Below are positions 1 through 8,253 of a stretch of DNA of 38,657 nucleotides, piece by piece (the first letter of the stretch is position 1; every line of letters begins with the position of its first letter). A program made the position numbers and the translations under genes. The stretch comes from Gemmatimonadota bacterium. Its GTDB lineage: Bacteria > JAAXHH01. The stretch is taken from positions 1 to 38,657 of the forward strand of contig VXWP01000083.1 of assembly GCA_009835325.1 (NCBI GenBank). Reading direction: 5' to 3'. Below the pieces are notes generated by a model, which saw only the letters and a program-made list of their open reading frames with translations, ran no database searches and was not told the DNA's origin.

Positions 1-50
1 GATGCGTGCCGCGCGTGAGTCGGCAGCGGCCCGGCCGGCACTGACGGCAT

Positions 51-69
51 CCGGCCGCGGCTCGGCCGG
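51..69. other. GC-rich inverted repeat after amidohydrolase stop
   Basis: CCGGCCG at 51-57 pairs perfectly with CGGCCGG at 63-69 around a 5-base loop. It lies directly 3' of the minus-strand amidohydrolase stop codon at 70-72. There is no T-run after it, so it is not a classical intrinsic terminator; it may stabilise the mRNA end. The rest of 1-50 is GC-rich and I see no gene in it. Confidence 0.35.
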
Positions 70-921
70 TCAATCGATGCCCAGTATCTCCCCCGCGTCG
101 CGGTGAATCATCCCTTCCATTTCCGTTTCGTCCAGGCGGGGCAGTCTCGTGCCCTCGAGCATGGCGTTCAGGCCGCGCAGGTCGCGGAGCGTGTCGTCCA
201 CCGTCGTGACCGGGTAATCGGTGCCGAAAAGCAGCTTGTTCCATACCCCGTATTCCTGGACGAGCATGAGACTGTGATAGAACTGGAAGGGACGGTAATG
301 CAGCCCCGAGATATCGGCGTATACATTGGGATGCTTGCGGATGACCGCCACCGTTTCCCCTTCGTAGGGATGGCCGAGGTGGGCCATGATTATCCTGCAG
401 TCGGGATACTTGATGGCGACGGCGTCCAGGTGGCGGGGCAGCGTGCAGTCCAGCGGCGCCTGGTCCACGAACGTGGTGCCGGTGTGCAGCAGGACGGGCA
501 GTCCGTTTAAGGCGGCGTAGCGCCACAGGTCGTCGAGTTCGGGGTCCTGGGGATAGAACCCGGCGTACATGGGCAGCAGCTTGATGCCCCGCATGCCCAG
601 GTGCTCCCGGCCTTCGATCATTTCCTCTCTCCAACCGTCCTGGGTGGGGTCCAGCGACATGAAAGGAATCGTCTGATCGGGGTACGCCGCGCAGTACTCC
701 GCCACGTAGCGGTCGGGCGTCCACAGCCCCGACAGCCTCGCTTTTCCGCCGAAGACCACGGTCTTCACGGGTGCTCCGGCGTTTCGCGCCGAGGCCAGAT
801 AGCTTTCGTACGACGGCGTCAGGTCCAGTTCGTAACCCCGCATGCGGATGGCCTGCGCCCGGAAGGTATCGTTGAAGTGATCGGGATACCTCCAGGCATG
901 CGAATGCACATCGTAGATCAT
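70..921 (-). CDS. Amidohydrolase family 2 (TIM-barrel metal hydrolase)
   Basis: A 283-residue protein of the amidohydrolase-2 family, which hydrolyses lactones or decarboxylates ring acids with a metal in a TIM barrel. Visible marks are the N-terminal DVHSHAW metal motif (residues 4-10), RGIKLLPMYAGF, the LLHTG strand, IIMAHLGHPYEG and the late LLFGTDYPVTT motif with its catalytic-type Asp. Length fits the family. The start is firm: AAGGAGG lies 7 bases before the ATG at 919-921. The MFS gene upstream ends 22 bases away on the same strand, so the two are probably one operon. Relatives include L-fuconolactone and L-rhamnonolactone hydrolases, which would suit the sugar-acid genes nearby, but the substrate cannot be read from the sequence. 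Confidence 0.85.
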   Translation of the reverse strand: MIYDVHSHAWRYPDHFNDTFRAQAIRMRGYELDLTPSYESYLASARNAGAPVKTVVFGGKARLSGLWTPDRYVAEYCAAYPDQTIPFMSLDPTQDGWREEMIEGREHLGMRGIKLLPMYAGFYPQDPELDDLWRYAALNGLPVLLHTGTTFVDQAPLDCTLPRHLDAVAIKYPDCRIIMAHLGHPYEGETVAVIRKHPNVYADISGLHYRPFQFYHSLMLVQEYGVWNKLLFGTDYPVTTVDDTLRDLRGLNAMLEGTRLPRLDETEMEGMIHRDAGEILGID

Positions 922-943
922 GAAACATCCTCCTTGTTCCGTG

Positions 944-2179
944 CTATCGCTGGCCGTCGTACCTTCTCAGCGCGGGCGACCGCCAGGCAATGACGGCGAC
1001 GGCCGCAAGACAGCCGATCCCGCCGGTGACTACGGAGAACGGCGCGCCGGCGAGTCCCGCCACCAGTCCGGCTTCGGCCTCGCCGAGCCGGGGGCCTCCC
1101 ATGACGAACATCATGTTTACCGAGGTCATGCGGCCGCGCAGTTCGTCCGGGGTCGACAGTTGCATGATGGTATGGCGCAGCACCATGCTTATCGTGTCGA
1201 AGGCGCCGGTCAGCAGCAGCGCCGCGAAGGTGAGCCAGAAGCTGGATGAAATGCCGAAGACCACGGTGGCCAGCGCGTAGCAGCCCACCGCCTTGAACAG
1301 CAGCCGGCCCTGGCCGGAGATCACGGGGAAGGTGGACATGAGCGCGCCGGTCAGCACGGCGCCGATCGCCGGGGCCGCCGAGAGCAGGCCGTATCCCCGT
1401 TCCCCCACGCCCAGCACTTCCGTGGCGAAGATGGGCAGCAGCGAGGTGGCGGAAGCGAAGAAGGTGGCGGTGAAATCCAGCACCATCGCCGAACGGATGA
1501 TGGGCGACCGCTTTATGAACCTGAGACCGTCGAGGGCCGCGGCGAAGCTGACCCGCGTCACGCTCCCGATGCTCCGGTGTACGGTGCGCATCATCAGGAT
1601 CGGCACGATCATGAAGGCGAAGGAAACGGTGTTGATCCAGTAGACGGTCGCGATGGAGCCCGTGGCCAGGATCAGGCCGGCCACGCCCGGTCCGGTCACC
1701 GAGGCCACGTGGGACGCGGTGATATTGATGCTCATGGCGTTGGCGAGATGCCGCCGGGCCACGAGGTTGGGCACCATGGCGTTCTTGGCCGGACTGCTGA
1801 AGCAACCGATCCCCGCGCTGATGGCGGTGATCACGTAGAGTGCCGTGGCGGAATCCTGTCTCGACCACGTAATCCATGCCAGCGTGGTACTGATCAGGGC
1901 GAGGCCGCATTGGGCGATGAGCAGTACGCGCCGGCGGTCGTGCGTGTCCGCAATTACACCGGCCAACGGAGAAAGGACAAGGATGGGTATGAGTCGTATA
2001 ACCGCCATCGCGCCAAGGGCATACGCGGATTCGGTCAACTGATACATGTGCCACAGCACCGCGGTCTGCTGCATGCGGGATCCGGTGAGTGAAACGACCT
2101 GGCCGGACCACAGGAGCCGGAAATCGCGATACTGGAGTGCGGGAAACCGGTCTCGTACTGCTTGGAGGGTCAGTGGCAT
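944..2179 (-). CDS. MFS transporter, EntS/MFS_3-like exporter
   Basis: A 411-residue major facilitator protein of the inner membrane. The N-terminal stretch FRLLWSGQVVSLTGSRMQQT and the loop GVIADTHDRRRVLL between TM2 and TM3 are typical of the MFS_3 (EntS-like) efflux group. About 12 hydrophobic segments are spread along the chain. The substrate is unknown. The ATG at 2177-2179 has no Shine-Dalgarno sequence, but TTGACA and TATCTT sit so close upstream that the mRNA may start almost at the ATG (see promoter at 2190-2217). The amidohydrolase gene follows 22 bases downstream, so this exporter is probably the first gene of a two-gene operon, divergent from the ornithine-cyclodeaminase-like gene. 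Confidence 0.85.
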   Translation of the reverse strand: MPLTLQAVRDRFPALQYRDFRLLWSGQVVSLTGSRMQQTAVLWHMYQLTESAYALGAMAVIRLIPILVLSPLAGVIADTHDRRRVLLIAQCGLALISTTLAWITWSRQDSATALYVITAISAGIGCFSSPAKNAMVPNLVARRHLANAMSINITASHVASVTGPGVAGLILATGSIATVYWINTVSFAFMIVPILMMRTVHRSIGSVTRVSFAAALDGLRFIKRSPIIRSAMVLDFTATFFASATSLLPIFATEVLGVGERGYGLLSAAPAIGAVLTGALMSTFPVISGQGRLLFKAVGCYALATVVFGISSSFWLTFAALLLTGAFDTISMVLRHTIMQLSTPDELRGRMTSVNMMFVMGGPRLGEAEAGLVAGLAGAPFSVVTGGIGCLAAVAVIAWRSPALRRYDGQR

Positions 2180-2189
2180 GACGAAACTG

Positions 2190-2217
2190 AAGATACCATG
2201 CGGTCAGTAGCTGTCAA
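2190..2217 (-). promoter_or_regulatory. Sigma70-type promoter, near-leaderless MFS start
   Basis: On the minus strand TTGACA (2217-2212) is followed after 16 bases by TATCTT (2195-2190). The -10 box ends only 10 bases before the ATG of the MFS gene, so transcription would begin within a few bases of the start codon. This agrees with the missing ribosome binding site. Confidence 0.5.
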
Positions 2218-2272
2218 GGCGGACCGGTTCCGTCGCAGTACGCGTCCCGTGTACGCTGCCGGGACATTGGTC

Positions 2273-2302
2273 TTGACACCTCGTCGACGTACCGGATATC
2301 AT
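2273..2302 (+). promoter_or_regulatory. Sigma70-type promoter of the cyclodeaminase-like gene
   Basis: A perfect TTGACA (2273-2278), an 18-base spacer and TATCAT (2297-2302). The predicted transcript starts near 2309, leaving a leader of about 68 bases that contains a 14-base direct repeat (2306-2348). Confidence 0.55.
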
Positions 2303-2305
2303 GGC

Positions 2306-2348
2306 GTCAGGTCGCCGGCGTCCGGGCGCCGGTGGTCAGGTCGCCGGC
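2306..2348. repeat. 14-bp direct repeat, period 29, in a 5' leader
   Basis: GTCAGGTCGCCGGC occurs at 2306-2319 and again at 2335-2348, perfectly. It lies between the predicted transcription start and the ribosome binding site of the gene at 2377. It belongs to a series of short direct repeats in this window with periods near 15-30 bases. Confidence 0.7.
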
Positions 2349-2376
2349 TCGCACTCGACCGAACGGAGGGCATGAT

Positions 2377-3324
2377 ATGCTGTACATCGACGAAGACCAG
2401 GTAAGCTGCTTACTGTCCATGGACGACGCGCTGCGCGCAGTCGAACAGGCCTTCGGCGGACTCGGATCGGGGAAGGCGGTGAACATCCCCCGTTCCAGGG
2501 TCCGGCTGCCGGGCCATACGCTCCACGTAATGTCCGGGGGGATACCGGCGTTGAATCTAACCGGGTTGAAAGCCTATACGACCACGCGGCACGGCGCGAA
2601 GTTCGTCGTGTTGCTCTTCCGGGAGGACACTGGGGAACTGCTGGCCGCGATCGAGGCCGACCGCCTCGGTCAGATGCGAACGGGCGCGGCGAGCGGCGTG
2701 GCGACGAAGTACATGGCCCGGAAAGACGCGTCCAGTGTGGGGGTTATCGGTACGGGGTGGCAGGCCCGAAGCCAGCTCGCGGCGATCTGCGGCGTACGCG
2801 GGGTAACCTCCGTAAAGGCCTACGGGCGGGACCGGACGCGACGGGAGACCTACTGTCGGGAGATGAGCGAGACCCTTGGTGTGCGGATACAGCCGGTCGA
2901 TTCGGCCCGGGCCTGCGTGGAGGAAGCGGAGGTGGTCGTCACGATCACCAGTTCGGCAAAGCCGGTGCTGGAAGGCGCGTGGCTGGCACCCGGCGCCCAC
3001 GTGAATGCCGCCGGTTCCAACGCGCTCGTTCGCAGCGAGATCGACGCGGAGACGGTCCGGCGGGCCAGGGTGGTGGCCGTCGATTCCAGGGAGCAGGCGA
3101 AGGTGGAGTGCGGAGACCTGCTCGAGCCGGTGGAAAAGGGGATCCTCCACTGGGACCGCATACACGAACTGGCCGACGTGGTCGCCGGCCACGTGCCCGG
3201 CCGTATCGAGCCCGACGACATTACGCTCTTCGAATCCCAGGGTCTGGCCGTGGAGGACGTGGCCGTGGCCGCGGTCGTTTATGAGCGGGCGAAAGCCGAA
3301 GGCGTGGGACAGCACGTCGGGTGA
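2377..3324 (+). CDS. Ornithine cyclodeaminase / mu-crystallin family protein
   Basis: A 315-residue NAD(P)-binding protein of the ornithine cyclodeaminase/mu-crystallin family; members deaminate ornithine or reduce cyclic imines, alanine or other imino acids. The sequence shows the substrate-side LKAYTTTRHGAKF segment (about residue 63), GQMRTGAASGVATKYMA, the Rossmann motif GVIGTGWQA (residues 122-130) and VNAAGSNALVRSEID followed by VVAVDS. I chose the ATG at 2377 because GGAGG lies 6 bases before it and the chain from there begins like family members; the frame is open 45 bases further up without support. It stands alone behind its own promoter. The exact substrate is undecided; a cyclodeaminase and an amino-acid dehydrogenase are both possible. 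Confidence 0.87.
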   Translation: MLYIDEDQVSCLLSMDDALRAVEQAFGGLGSGKAVNIPRSRVRLPGHTLHVMSGGIPALNLTGLKAYTTTRHGAKFVVLLFREDTGELLAAIEADRLGQMRTGAASGVATKYMARKDASSVGVIGTGWQARSQLAAICGVRGVTSVKAYGRDRTRRETYCREMSETLGVRIQPVDSARACVEEAEVVVTITSSAKPVLEGAWLAPGAHVNAAGSNALVRSEIDAETVRRARVVAVDSREQAKVECGDLLEPVEKGILHWDRIHELADVVAGHVPGRIEPDDITLFESQGLAVEDVAVAAVVYERAKAEGVGQHVG

Positions 3325-3377
3325 CGGTGGATCGGGTAACCACCGGGCGGGTGATCGCCGGGCGGGTGACGGCGGAT
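3318..3377. repeat. Short direct repeats starting at a stop codon
   Basis: CGGGTGACGGTGGAT (3318-3332), which includes the TGA stop of the cyclodeaminase-like gene, recurs with one change at 3363-3377. CCGGGCGGGTGA also occurs at 3343-3354 and 3358-3369 (period 15). The stretch lies between two convergent genes. The rest of the gap to 3427 holds nothing I recognise. Confidence 0.6.
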
Positions 3378-3427
3378 TGGCTGACAGCGCGGGCTGCCGA
3401 CCTGCGTTTACTTCTTTTGGCCCGAGG

Positions 3428-4183
3428 TTACTTCAACGCCTCGACCCGGTCCCAGTAGGCTTTGGCGCCGGCCCGGAGCCAGTGGTCATACACGGTGAAG
3501 AAGAACCGGACGCCGATCTCGGCGTGGGCTTCGAAGGTCTCGTCGCCTACGAGCGACCCGGCGTTCCGGCCGGCCGCGACGATCCGCGCCAGGGTATCGG
3601 ATACCACCTTCTTTACCTCGGGACGGTACATCTCTCCGGGATAGCCCATGGTCTGGGCCAGGTCCCCCGGGGCGACGAAGAACACGTCGATGTGGTCCAC
3701 GGCGAGGATCTCGTCCAGGTTCTCCACGGCCTCGATTTCCTCGATGAGGACGATGACGAGGATCTCATCGTTCACCTTCGCGATGAACTCGCTGTTCTCG
3801 GTGCCGTAACCGCGCCGATTGAAGTACATGCCCCGCATGCCGGCCGGGGCGAACCGGCTGGCCCGTACCACCCGTTCCGCCGCCTCGGCGCTGCTCACGT
3901 GGGGGACGACAAGCCCGCTGACGCCACAGTCCAGCGTACGGCCGATCAACCCGGTCTCGTTGGCGTGCACCCGCATCACCGACGCCATGTTCCACAGGTC
4001 GCATGCCCGGGATACGTCTCCGATACGGTCGAAGGTGATGTCCCCGTGTTCTCCCTCAATCCAGTAGCCGTCGAAACCGAACTGCCCCATGAAATCGATG
4101 GAATTCGCCGTATGGCTGTGGCCGCCGACCACGTGGGCGACTTCGCCGGCCCGCAGTTTTTCCAGCACCCTGTTTCCTCGCAT
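3428..4183 (-). CDS. HpcH/HpaI family class II aldolase
   Basis: A 251-residue divalent-metal pyruvate aldolase that reversibly cleaves a 2-keto-3-deoxy acid into pyruvate plus an aldehyde. The usual catalytic elements are present: GEHGD with His46, Arg71 in MRVH, the PAGMRGM loop, the metal-binding Glu in VLIEEIEAV (about 148) and the metal-binding Asp in FFVAPGDLA (about 174). Relatives include RhmA (2-keto-3-deoxy-L-rhamnonate aldolase), HpcH and GarL. An L-rhamnonate-dehydratase-like gene lies about 9 kb away, which makes a KDR-aldolase role possible but not shown. The start is supported by AAGGAGA 10 bases upstream. It is divergent from the aminotransferase pair. Confidence 0.87.
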   Translation of the reverse strand: MRGNRVLEKLRAGEVAHVVGGHSHTANSIDFMGQFGFDGYWIEGEHGDITFDRIGDVSRACDLWNMASVMRVHANETGLIGRTLDCGVSGLVVPHVSSAEAAERVVRASRFAPAGMRGMYFNRRGYGTENSEFIAKVNDEILVIVLIEEIEAVENLDEILAVDHIDVFFVAPGDLAQTMGYPGEMYRPEVKKVVSDTLARIVAAGRNAGSLVGDETFEAHAEIGVRFFFTVYDHWLRAGAKAYWDRVEALK

Positions 4184-4338
4184 CGGCCTTGATTCTCCTT
4201 TTCAATAACCGGTCTGAAACGGACTTCCGTCAACAACCCGGCATGCTGATACTCTAAGGTGGATGACCAACCTGGACAAGTTAGGTGGTAACCCAGCATA
4301 GACAAGGCTTTTATGCCGGTGAAACGGGTCGTATCGTC

Positions 4339-4367
4339 TTGACACCACAGGGGGGCGACTTTAGAAT
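4339..4367 (+). promoter_or_regulatory. Near-consensus promoter of the aminotransferase pair
   Basis: TTGACA (4339-4344), a spacer of exactly 17 bases, and TAGAAT (4362-4367). Transcription would start near 4374, about 52 bases before the chosen ATG at 4426. This is one of the best promoters in the window, and it argues against any start codon upstream of 4374. Confidence 0.7.
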
Positions 4368-4425
4368 AGACGGGTTGTCTTGTATCGGTCGGCAACCCGT
4401 CCATTCACGCTATCCGGGACTACCC

Positions 4426-5634
4426 ATGACCACACCCACGCATCCCATCACTGCCGAAGAAGCGGCCTATTGGTCGGAGATCCGGAAACAGTTCTACCTG
4501 ATGGACGACGTGACCTATCTGCAGGGCGGAACGGTAGGTCCGTCCGCCAGGCCGGTCATCGAACGCATCATCGACCTGATGCGGGAATTCGAGGCAGATC
4601 CACTGAACCGACGGCACGGAGACTTGCTCAGGCCCCTGGTGGAGGCATCCAGGGAGAAGCTGGCCAGGTTCGTGGGGACGACCCCGGACCGGATCGCCCT
4701 CGTGCTGAACACGACGATGGGCATGAACATACCCGGCCAGGGCCTGATCTGGGAACGGGGCAGCGACGTGCTGCTCAGCGACCAGGAATACCCCGCCGTC
4801 CGTGCCCTGTGGACATGGCTGGCCGAGCGGGACGGCCTGAACCTGAACTATGTTTCCCTGCCCATTCCGCCGTCCTCGCCACAGGACATCGTGGACGCCT
4901 ATTCGGCGGGCATCACGGAGAATACCAGCGTCGTGATCTTCAGTCACGTGTATTTCACGACCGGACTGGTGGCTCCCATCACGGAACTGACCCGCCTGGC
5001 CCATGGCCACGGGGCCGTGGCCATGGTGGACGGCGCACACGCCGTGGGGATGGTTCCCCTGGACCTGTCCGAAGTCGGATGCGACTTCTACGCCAGCAGT
5101 TCCCACAAGTGGCTGCTGGCGCCGAAGGGCGTGGGGTTCCTCTACATGGACGAAAAGTACCAGAACCGGATCCGGCCCGTGATTATCGGCCACAACATGC
5201 GCGAAACCGATTCGGCCAGCCGCTACGACGTGAACGGGACCCGGGACCTGACCCACCACGCGGGCCTGGGAGACGCCATCGACTACCAGGAGGAAATCGG
5301 CTGGGATAGCAGGATCCGGCCCTACTGCCTCGGCCTGGCGCGGTACCTGAAGGCCCAGGCGGTCGAGCGAATAAGGGGGGCCCGCCTCACGATCCCGATG
5401 GATGAATCCATGTCCGGGTTCATTTCCAGTTTCTCGATCGAAGGCATCGACCTGTCGAAGGTATGCCAGTATCTCTGGAGCGACTACAAGATCGAGGTCA
5501 CCGCCCTCGGGGTGGATGGCCAGTCGTTCTTCAGGGTGTCCACCCATTTCTACGATTCCTACGACGACATAGACCGGTTCATCAGCGCGATCAACGAAAT
5601 CATCGCCAAGTATCCCGACGTGAAACTGGATTGA
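4426..5634 (+). CDS. Class-V aminotransferase, isopenicillin N epimerase-like
   Basis: A 402-residue pyridoxal-phosphate enzyme of aminotransferase class V, in the isopenicillin N epimerase (CefD)/cysteine desulfurase-like branch. The sequence shows LQGGTVGPSARPVIE near the N-terminus, the cofactor Asp in MVDGAHAVGMVPLDL and the SSSHKW motif, where Lys228 should carry the cofactor, followed by APKGVGFLYM. The frame is open to 4285, but the promoter at 4339-4367 lies inside that extension, so I start at 4426 (MTTPTHPIT). There is no clear Shine-Dalgarno sequence. A second class-V aminotransferase starts 8 bases after the stop, so the two are surely co-transcribed. The substrate is unknown; epimerase, desulfurase-like lyase and transaminase activities are all possible. 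Confidence 0.85.
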   Translation: MTTPTHPITAEEAAYWSEIRKQFYLMDDVTYLQGGTVGPSARPVIERIIDLMREFEADPLNRRHGDLLRPLVEASREKLARFVGTTPDRIALVLNTTMGMNIPGQGLIWERGSDVLLSDQEYPAVRALWTWLAERDGLNLNYVSLPIPPSSPQDIVDAYSAGITENTSVVIFSHVYFTTGLVAPITELTRLAHGHGAVAMVDGAHAVGMVPLDLSEVGCDFYASSSHKWLLAPKGVGFLYMDEKYQNRIRPVIIGHNMRETDSASRYDVNGTRDLTHHAGLGDAIDYQEEIGWDSRIRPYCLGLARYLKAQAVERIRGARLTIPMDESMSGFISSFSIEGIDLSKVCQYLWSDYKIEVTALGVDGQSFFRVSTHFYDSYDDIDRFISAINEIIAKYPDVKLD

Positions 5635-5642
5635 ACGTGCCC

Positions 5643-6812
5643 ATGACCCGTCCCAAATTGTTGCTGCCCGGTCCCATCGATATCTGGGAGGATACCCTGG
5701 AGGCGCTCAGCCAGCAGGTGTTGCCTCACTACGGTGAAGACTTCGGACCCATCTACGAAGAAACCGTATCGATGCTCCGGACCGTTTTCCAGACCCGCAA
5801 CGACGTGATCATCATGACGGCCCCCGGTTCGGGCGCGCTTGACGCTGGTCTCAGCAGTCTCTTCCAGCCCGGAGAACAGGTGGCGGTGGTGACCAACGGA
5901 CCGTTCGCCAATCGCCTCGTCGAAATCCTGAAGGCCTTCCGTAGCGAGGTCATCGCCGTGGACGACCCCTGGGGCGAGCCCGGCGATCCGGACAAAATGC
6001 GTAGCGCCCTGAAACGTCACCCCCAGGCCGCCGGCCTGGTCGTGGTTGCGAATGACACCGGTACGGGCGTGCAGAATCCGCTGGAGGCCTACGCCGGCCT
6101 GGCCCGTGAATTCGACCTGCCCTTTTTCGTGGACGGCGTGTCGGCCCTGGGAGGCTACGACATCCCCGTGGACGAACTGGGGATCGACGTGGCTGTGACC
6201 TCCTCCAACAAGGCCCTGGAGACCGCGCCCGGACTGGGCATCCTTGCGGTCAGCGACCGGGCGTGGGACATCATTCGCGCCAAGGACAGCGCGCACCGCG
6301 GCTGGTACTACGACCTCTCCGTCTGGAAACGGGCGTCCGAATCTTCGGGAGAGCATCCCTATCCCACGACCCAGGCCAGCAGCCTGATCGTCTCCCTGCA
6401 TGCCAGCCTGAAAAGAATCCTGCACCGGGAGACGCTGGAAGGTCACTGGGCCCGGTACGCGTGGGCCCGATCCGTGGTCCGTGCCGGGTTGCGCGCGGTG
6501 GGGTGCACGCCCATCGTGGCCGATGCCGCCGCGTCCTGTACGGTGACCACCTTCCGGGTCCATCCGGACGTGTCCGAAGCCGCGGAACTGCGCACCTACC
6601 TGCTCCGCAACCACGGGTTCCTGGCGGCCCAGGCCATGGGAGAGTTCGCCCGGGACGCCCTGCGCGTCGGACACATGGGAAAGGCCGGTTCGCGGGAGTA
6701 CATCGAACCCTTCCTGCTCGGGATGGAAGATTTCTTCCGCACGGTCAAGGGCCACGACCTGCCGCACGGCTGCAGCCTGGAGGGGTTGCGGCAGGCTCCG
6801 ATTTCCTACTGA
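5643..6812 (+). CDS. Alanine-glyoxylate-type aminotransferase (class V)
   Basis: A 389-residue PLP enzyme resembling the alanine/serine-glyoxylate and pyridoxamine-pyruvate aminotransferases. Typical elements are LLLPGPIDIWEDTLEAL at the N-terminus, MTAPGSGALDAGLSSLF, VVANDTGTGVQNPL, the cofactor Asp in FFVDGVSALGGYDIPVD, and TSSNKALETAPGLGI with the cofactor lysine Lys190. The C-terminal domain carries the VGHMGKAG signature of the group. The ATG at 5643 is 8 bases after the stop of the preceding class-V enzyme. The likely role is amino-group transfer to a 2-oxo acid such as glyoxylate or pyruvate; the donor is not known. A threefold 18-base repeat begins at its stop codon. Confidence 0.87.
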   Translation: MTRPKLLLPGPIDIWEDTLEALSQQVLPHYGEDFGPIYEETVSMLRTVFQTRNDVIIMTAPGSGALDAGLSSLFQPGEQVAVVTNGPFANRLVEILKAFRSEVIAVDDPWGEPGDPDKMRSALKRHPQAAGLVVVANDTGTGVQNPLEAYAGLAREFDLPFFVDGVSALGGYDIPVDELGIDVAVTSSNKALETAPGLGILAVSDRAWDIIRAKDSAHRGWYYDLSVWKRASESSGEHPYPTTQASSLIVSLHASLKRILHRETLEGHWARYAWARSVVRAGLRAVGCTPIVADAAASCTVTTFRVHPDVSEAAELRTYLLRNHGFLAAQAMGEFARDALRVGHMGKAGSREYIEPFLLGMEDFFRTVKGHDLPHGCSLEGLRQAPISY

Positions 6813-6864
6813 AGATCCAGATACCCGGGAAGATCCAGAACCCAGGGAAGATCCGGAAACCTAA
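6811..6864. repeat. Three 18-bp tandem units at a stop codon
   Basis: Units beginning GAAGATCC lie at 6811-6828, 6829-6846 and 6847-6864. Units one and two differ mainly in the last third; the third is more diverged. The array starts inside the TGA stop of the aminotransferase and runs into the 3' end of the convergent YihY gene. The period is a multiple of three. There is no T-run or strong hairpin, so I do not call a terminator. Confidence 0.75.
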
Positions 6865-8237
6865 GCCCCGTCCTCGGCGGACTCACCGGGTGTCTTCCGC
6901 GGCGGTGTGAGAGAGAGTACCGTGTCCGTGAGGGACTGGTCGAGGGGATAATGGTAGGACGTCCGGTAGTACTGCAGCAGGTCCCGGGCCAGGGCGTTCA
7001 GCGGATCCACGCTCTGGAAGCGGTCGGGGAGCGGTCCCGGATGGTAGAGTACGTTCAGGAGGGAACGCAGGGATAGGTCCTCCGGCGAAGCGGCGGGCGT
7101 GTAGGTGATGTGGTACCCCGATTTGCGCGTAAGCAGTCCTGAATCCACGTAGGCCGAGAGCATCTCGTCAAGCACGTTCTCCGGTGCCCCGGTCTGTCCG
7201 GAAAGCCGGTCCAGCCTGGTCGGCTTGTTGTCTTCCACGAAATTGCGGATGATGTAGAGAAAGGCGAGGACGTTGATGTAGCTTCGCAGTGCCGTCCCGT
7301 GGACCCGCTCAGACTGCCTCCACTCCATAATTCCCACGTTCTGGATGGAATGAGCCAGGATCGCTCCGAGCAGCAGGATCACCCAGCCCAGGTACAGCCA
7401 GATCAAAAACAGCGGCAGGGCGGCGAAACCGGCGAACAGGATCTCCCGCGCCCCCGCCTGCGTCGTGTCCGCAATCAACTGGGCGAATAACCGGTTAAGC
7501 AGAATCCAGCCACATCCCGATATCACACCGCCAACCAGGGCGGCCCGTATGGAAACCCGGGTATTGGGTACCGACCAGATGATCAGAGAAAAGAAGAGTC
7601 CGATCAGCAGGACGGACAGGGGCGAGAAGCCCGCAATCCTTTCGAAGTTGGCCAGTAAGGCAATGCTGTTCGACGATCCCATGAAAGTCACGACGCCCGT
7701 AATGATCAGCGGTCCGATGAGCAGAAGCGCCAGGTAGCTCGCCAGTCGCTGTCTCCAGCTTCGCATGCGCCGCACGTGCCAGATGTCGTTATAGGATTCC
7801 TCGATATTCGCCAGGATGCCCAGCACGGCGAACATGAGCACCACCAGCCCGATGTAACCCAGCGTGCCGGTCTGGGCGTTGGCCAGGAAATCCATGATCT
7901 GCGTGGCCACGACGTCGCCGTCACTGCCCAGGGGACTCAGCCATTCTCTCAAGGTAGGTTCGAAGTCCACGGGGAGTCCCAGGCTCTGGTACACGGTGAA
8001 TACGATAGCGAGTAGAGGGACCAGGGCCAGCAGGCTCGAGAGGGTCAGGGCCGAAGCACGGGTCAGTATGCGGTCCTCCCAGAACTGGTGATACAGGAAG
8101 ATCATCGTCTTGGCGACACGCACGAGGAGCGCGTGCAGCCTGGACAGCCCTCGGGTGTTGATGTGCCAGATCTCGGTGCCGATGAACCGGCTCGCTTTGC
8201 GTAGGCTGCTTATGACGCGGGTAATACCTGGATGCAC
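6861..8237 (-). CDS. YihY/BrkB-family inner-membrane protein
   Basis: A 458-residue membrane protein of the YihY/virulence-factor BrkB family. The family signature region begins FYHQFWEDRILTRASALTLS with LLALVPLLAIVF following, and about six transmembrane segments lie within residues 50-300 (for example YIGLVVLMFAVLGILA, LLFSLIIW-type and LFLIWLYLGWVILLLGAIL segments). The C-terminal 150 residues look like a soluble winged-helix-type tail, as in longer family members. The start is GTG at 8235-8237, with AGGGA about 9 bases upstream. It follows the mgtE-like gene by 16 bases on the same strand, so it is probably translated from the same mRNA. No biochemical function is established for the family; older RNase BN claims were withdrawn. 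Confidence 0.87.
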   Translation of the reverse strand: MHPGITRVISSLRKASRFIGTEIWHINTRGLSRLHALLVRVAKTMIFLYHQFWEDRILTRASALTLSSLLALVPLLAIVFTVYQSLGLPVDFEPTLREWLSPLGSDGDVVATQIMDFLANAQTGTLGYIGLVVLMFAVLGILANIEESYNDIWHVRRMRSWRQRLASYLALLLIGPLIITGVVTFMGSSNSIALLANFERIAGFSPLSVLLIGLFFSLIIWSVPNTRVSIRAALVGGVISGCGWILLNRLFAQLIADTTQAGAREILFAGFAALPLFLIWLYLGWVILLLGAILAHSIQNVGIMEWRQSERVHGTALRSYINVLAFLYIIRNFVEDNKPTRLDRLSGQTGAPENVLDEMLSAYVDSGLLTRKSGYHITYTPAASPEDLSLRSLLNVLYHPGPLPDRFQSVDPLNALARDLLQYYRTSYHYPLDQSLTDTVLSLTPPRKTPGESAEDGA

Positions 8238-8253
8238 GGTTGATATCCCTTTT

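Noticed and set aside
918-2111. A 397-codon minus frame inside the MFS gene
   Set aside because: It is Arg/His/Gly-rich, lacks membrane segments and lies wholly within a recognisable transporter gene in another phase.
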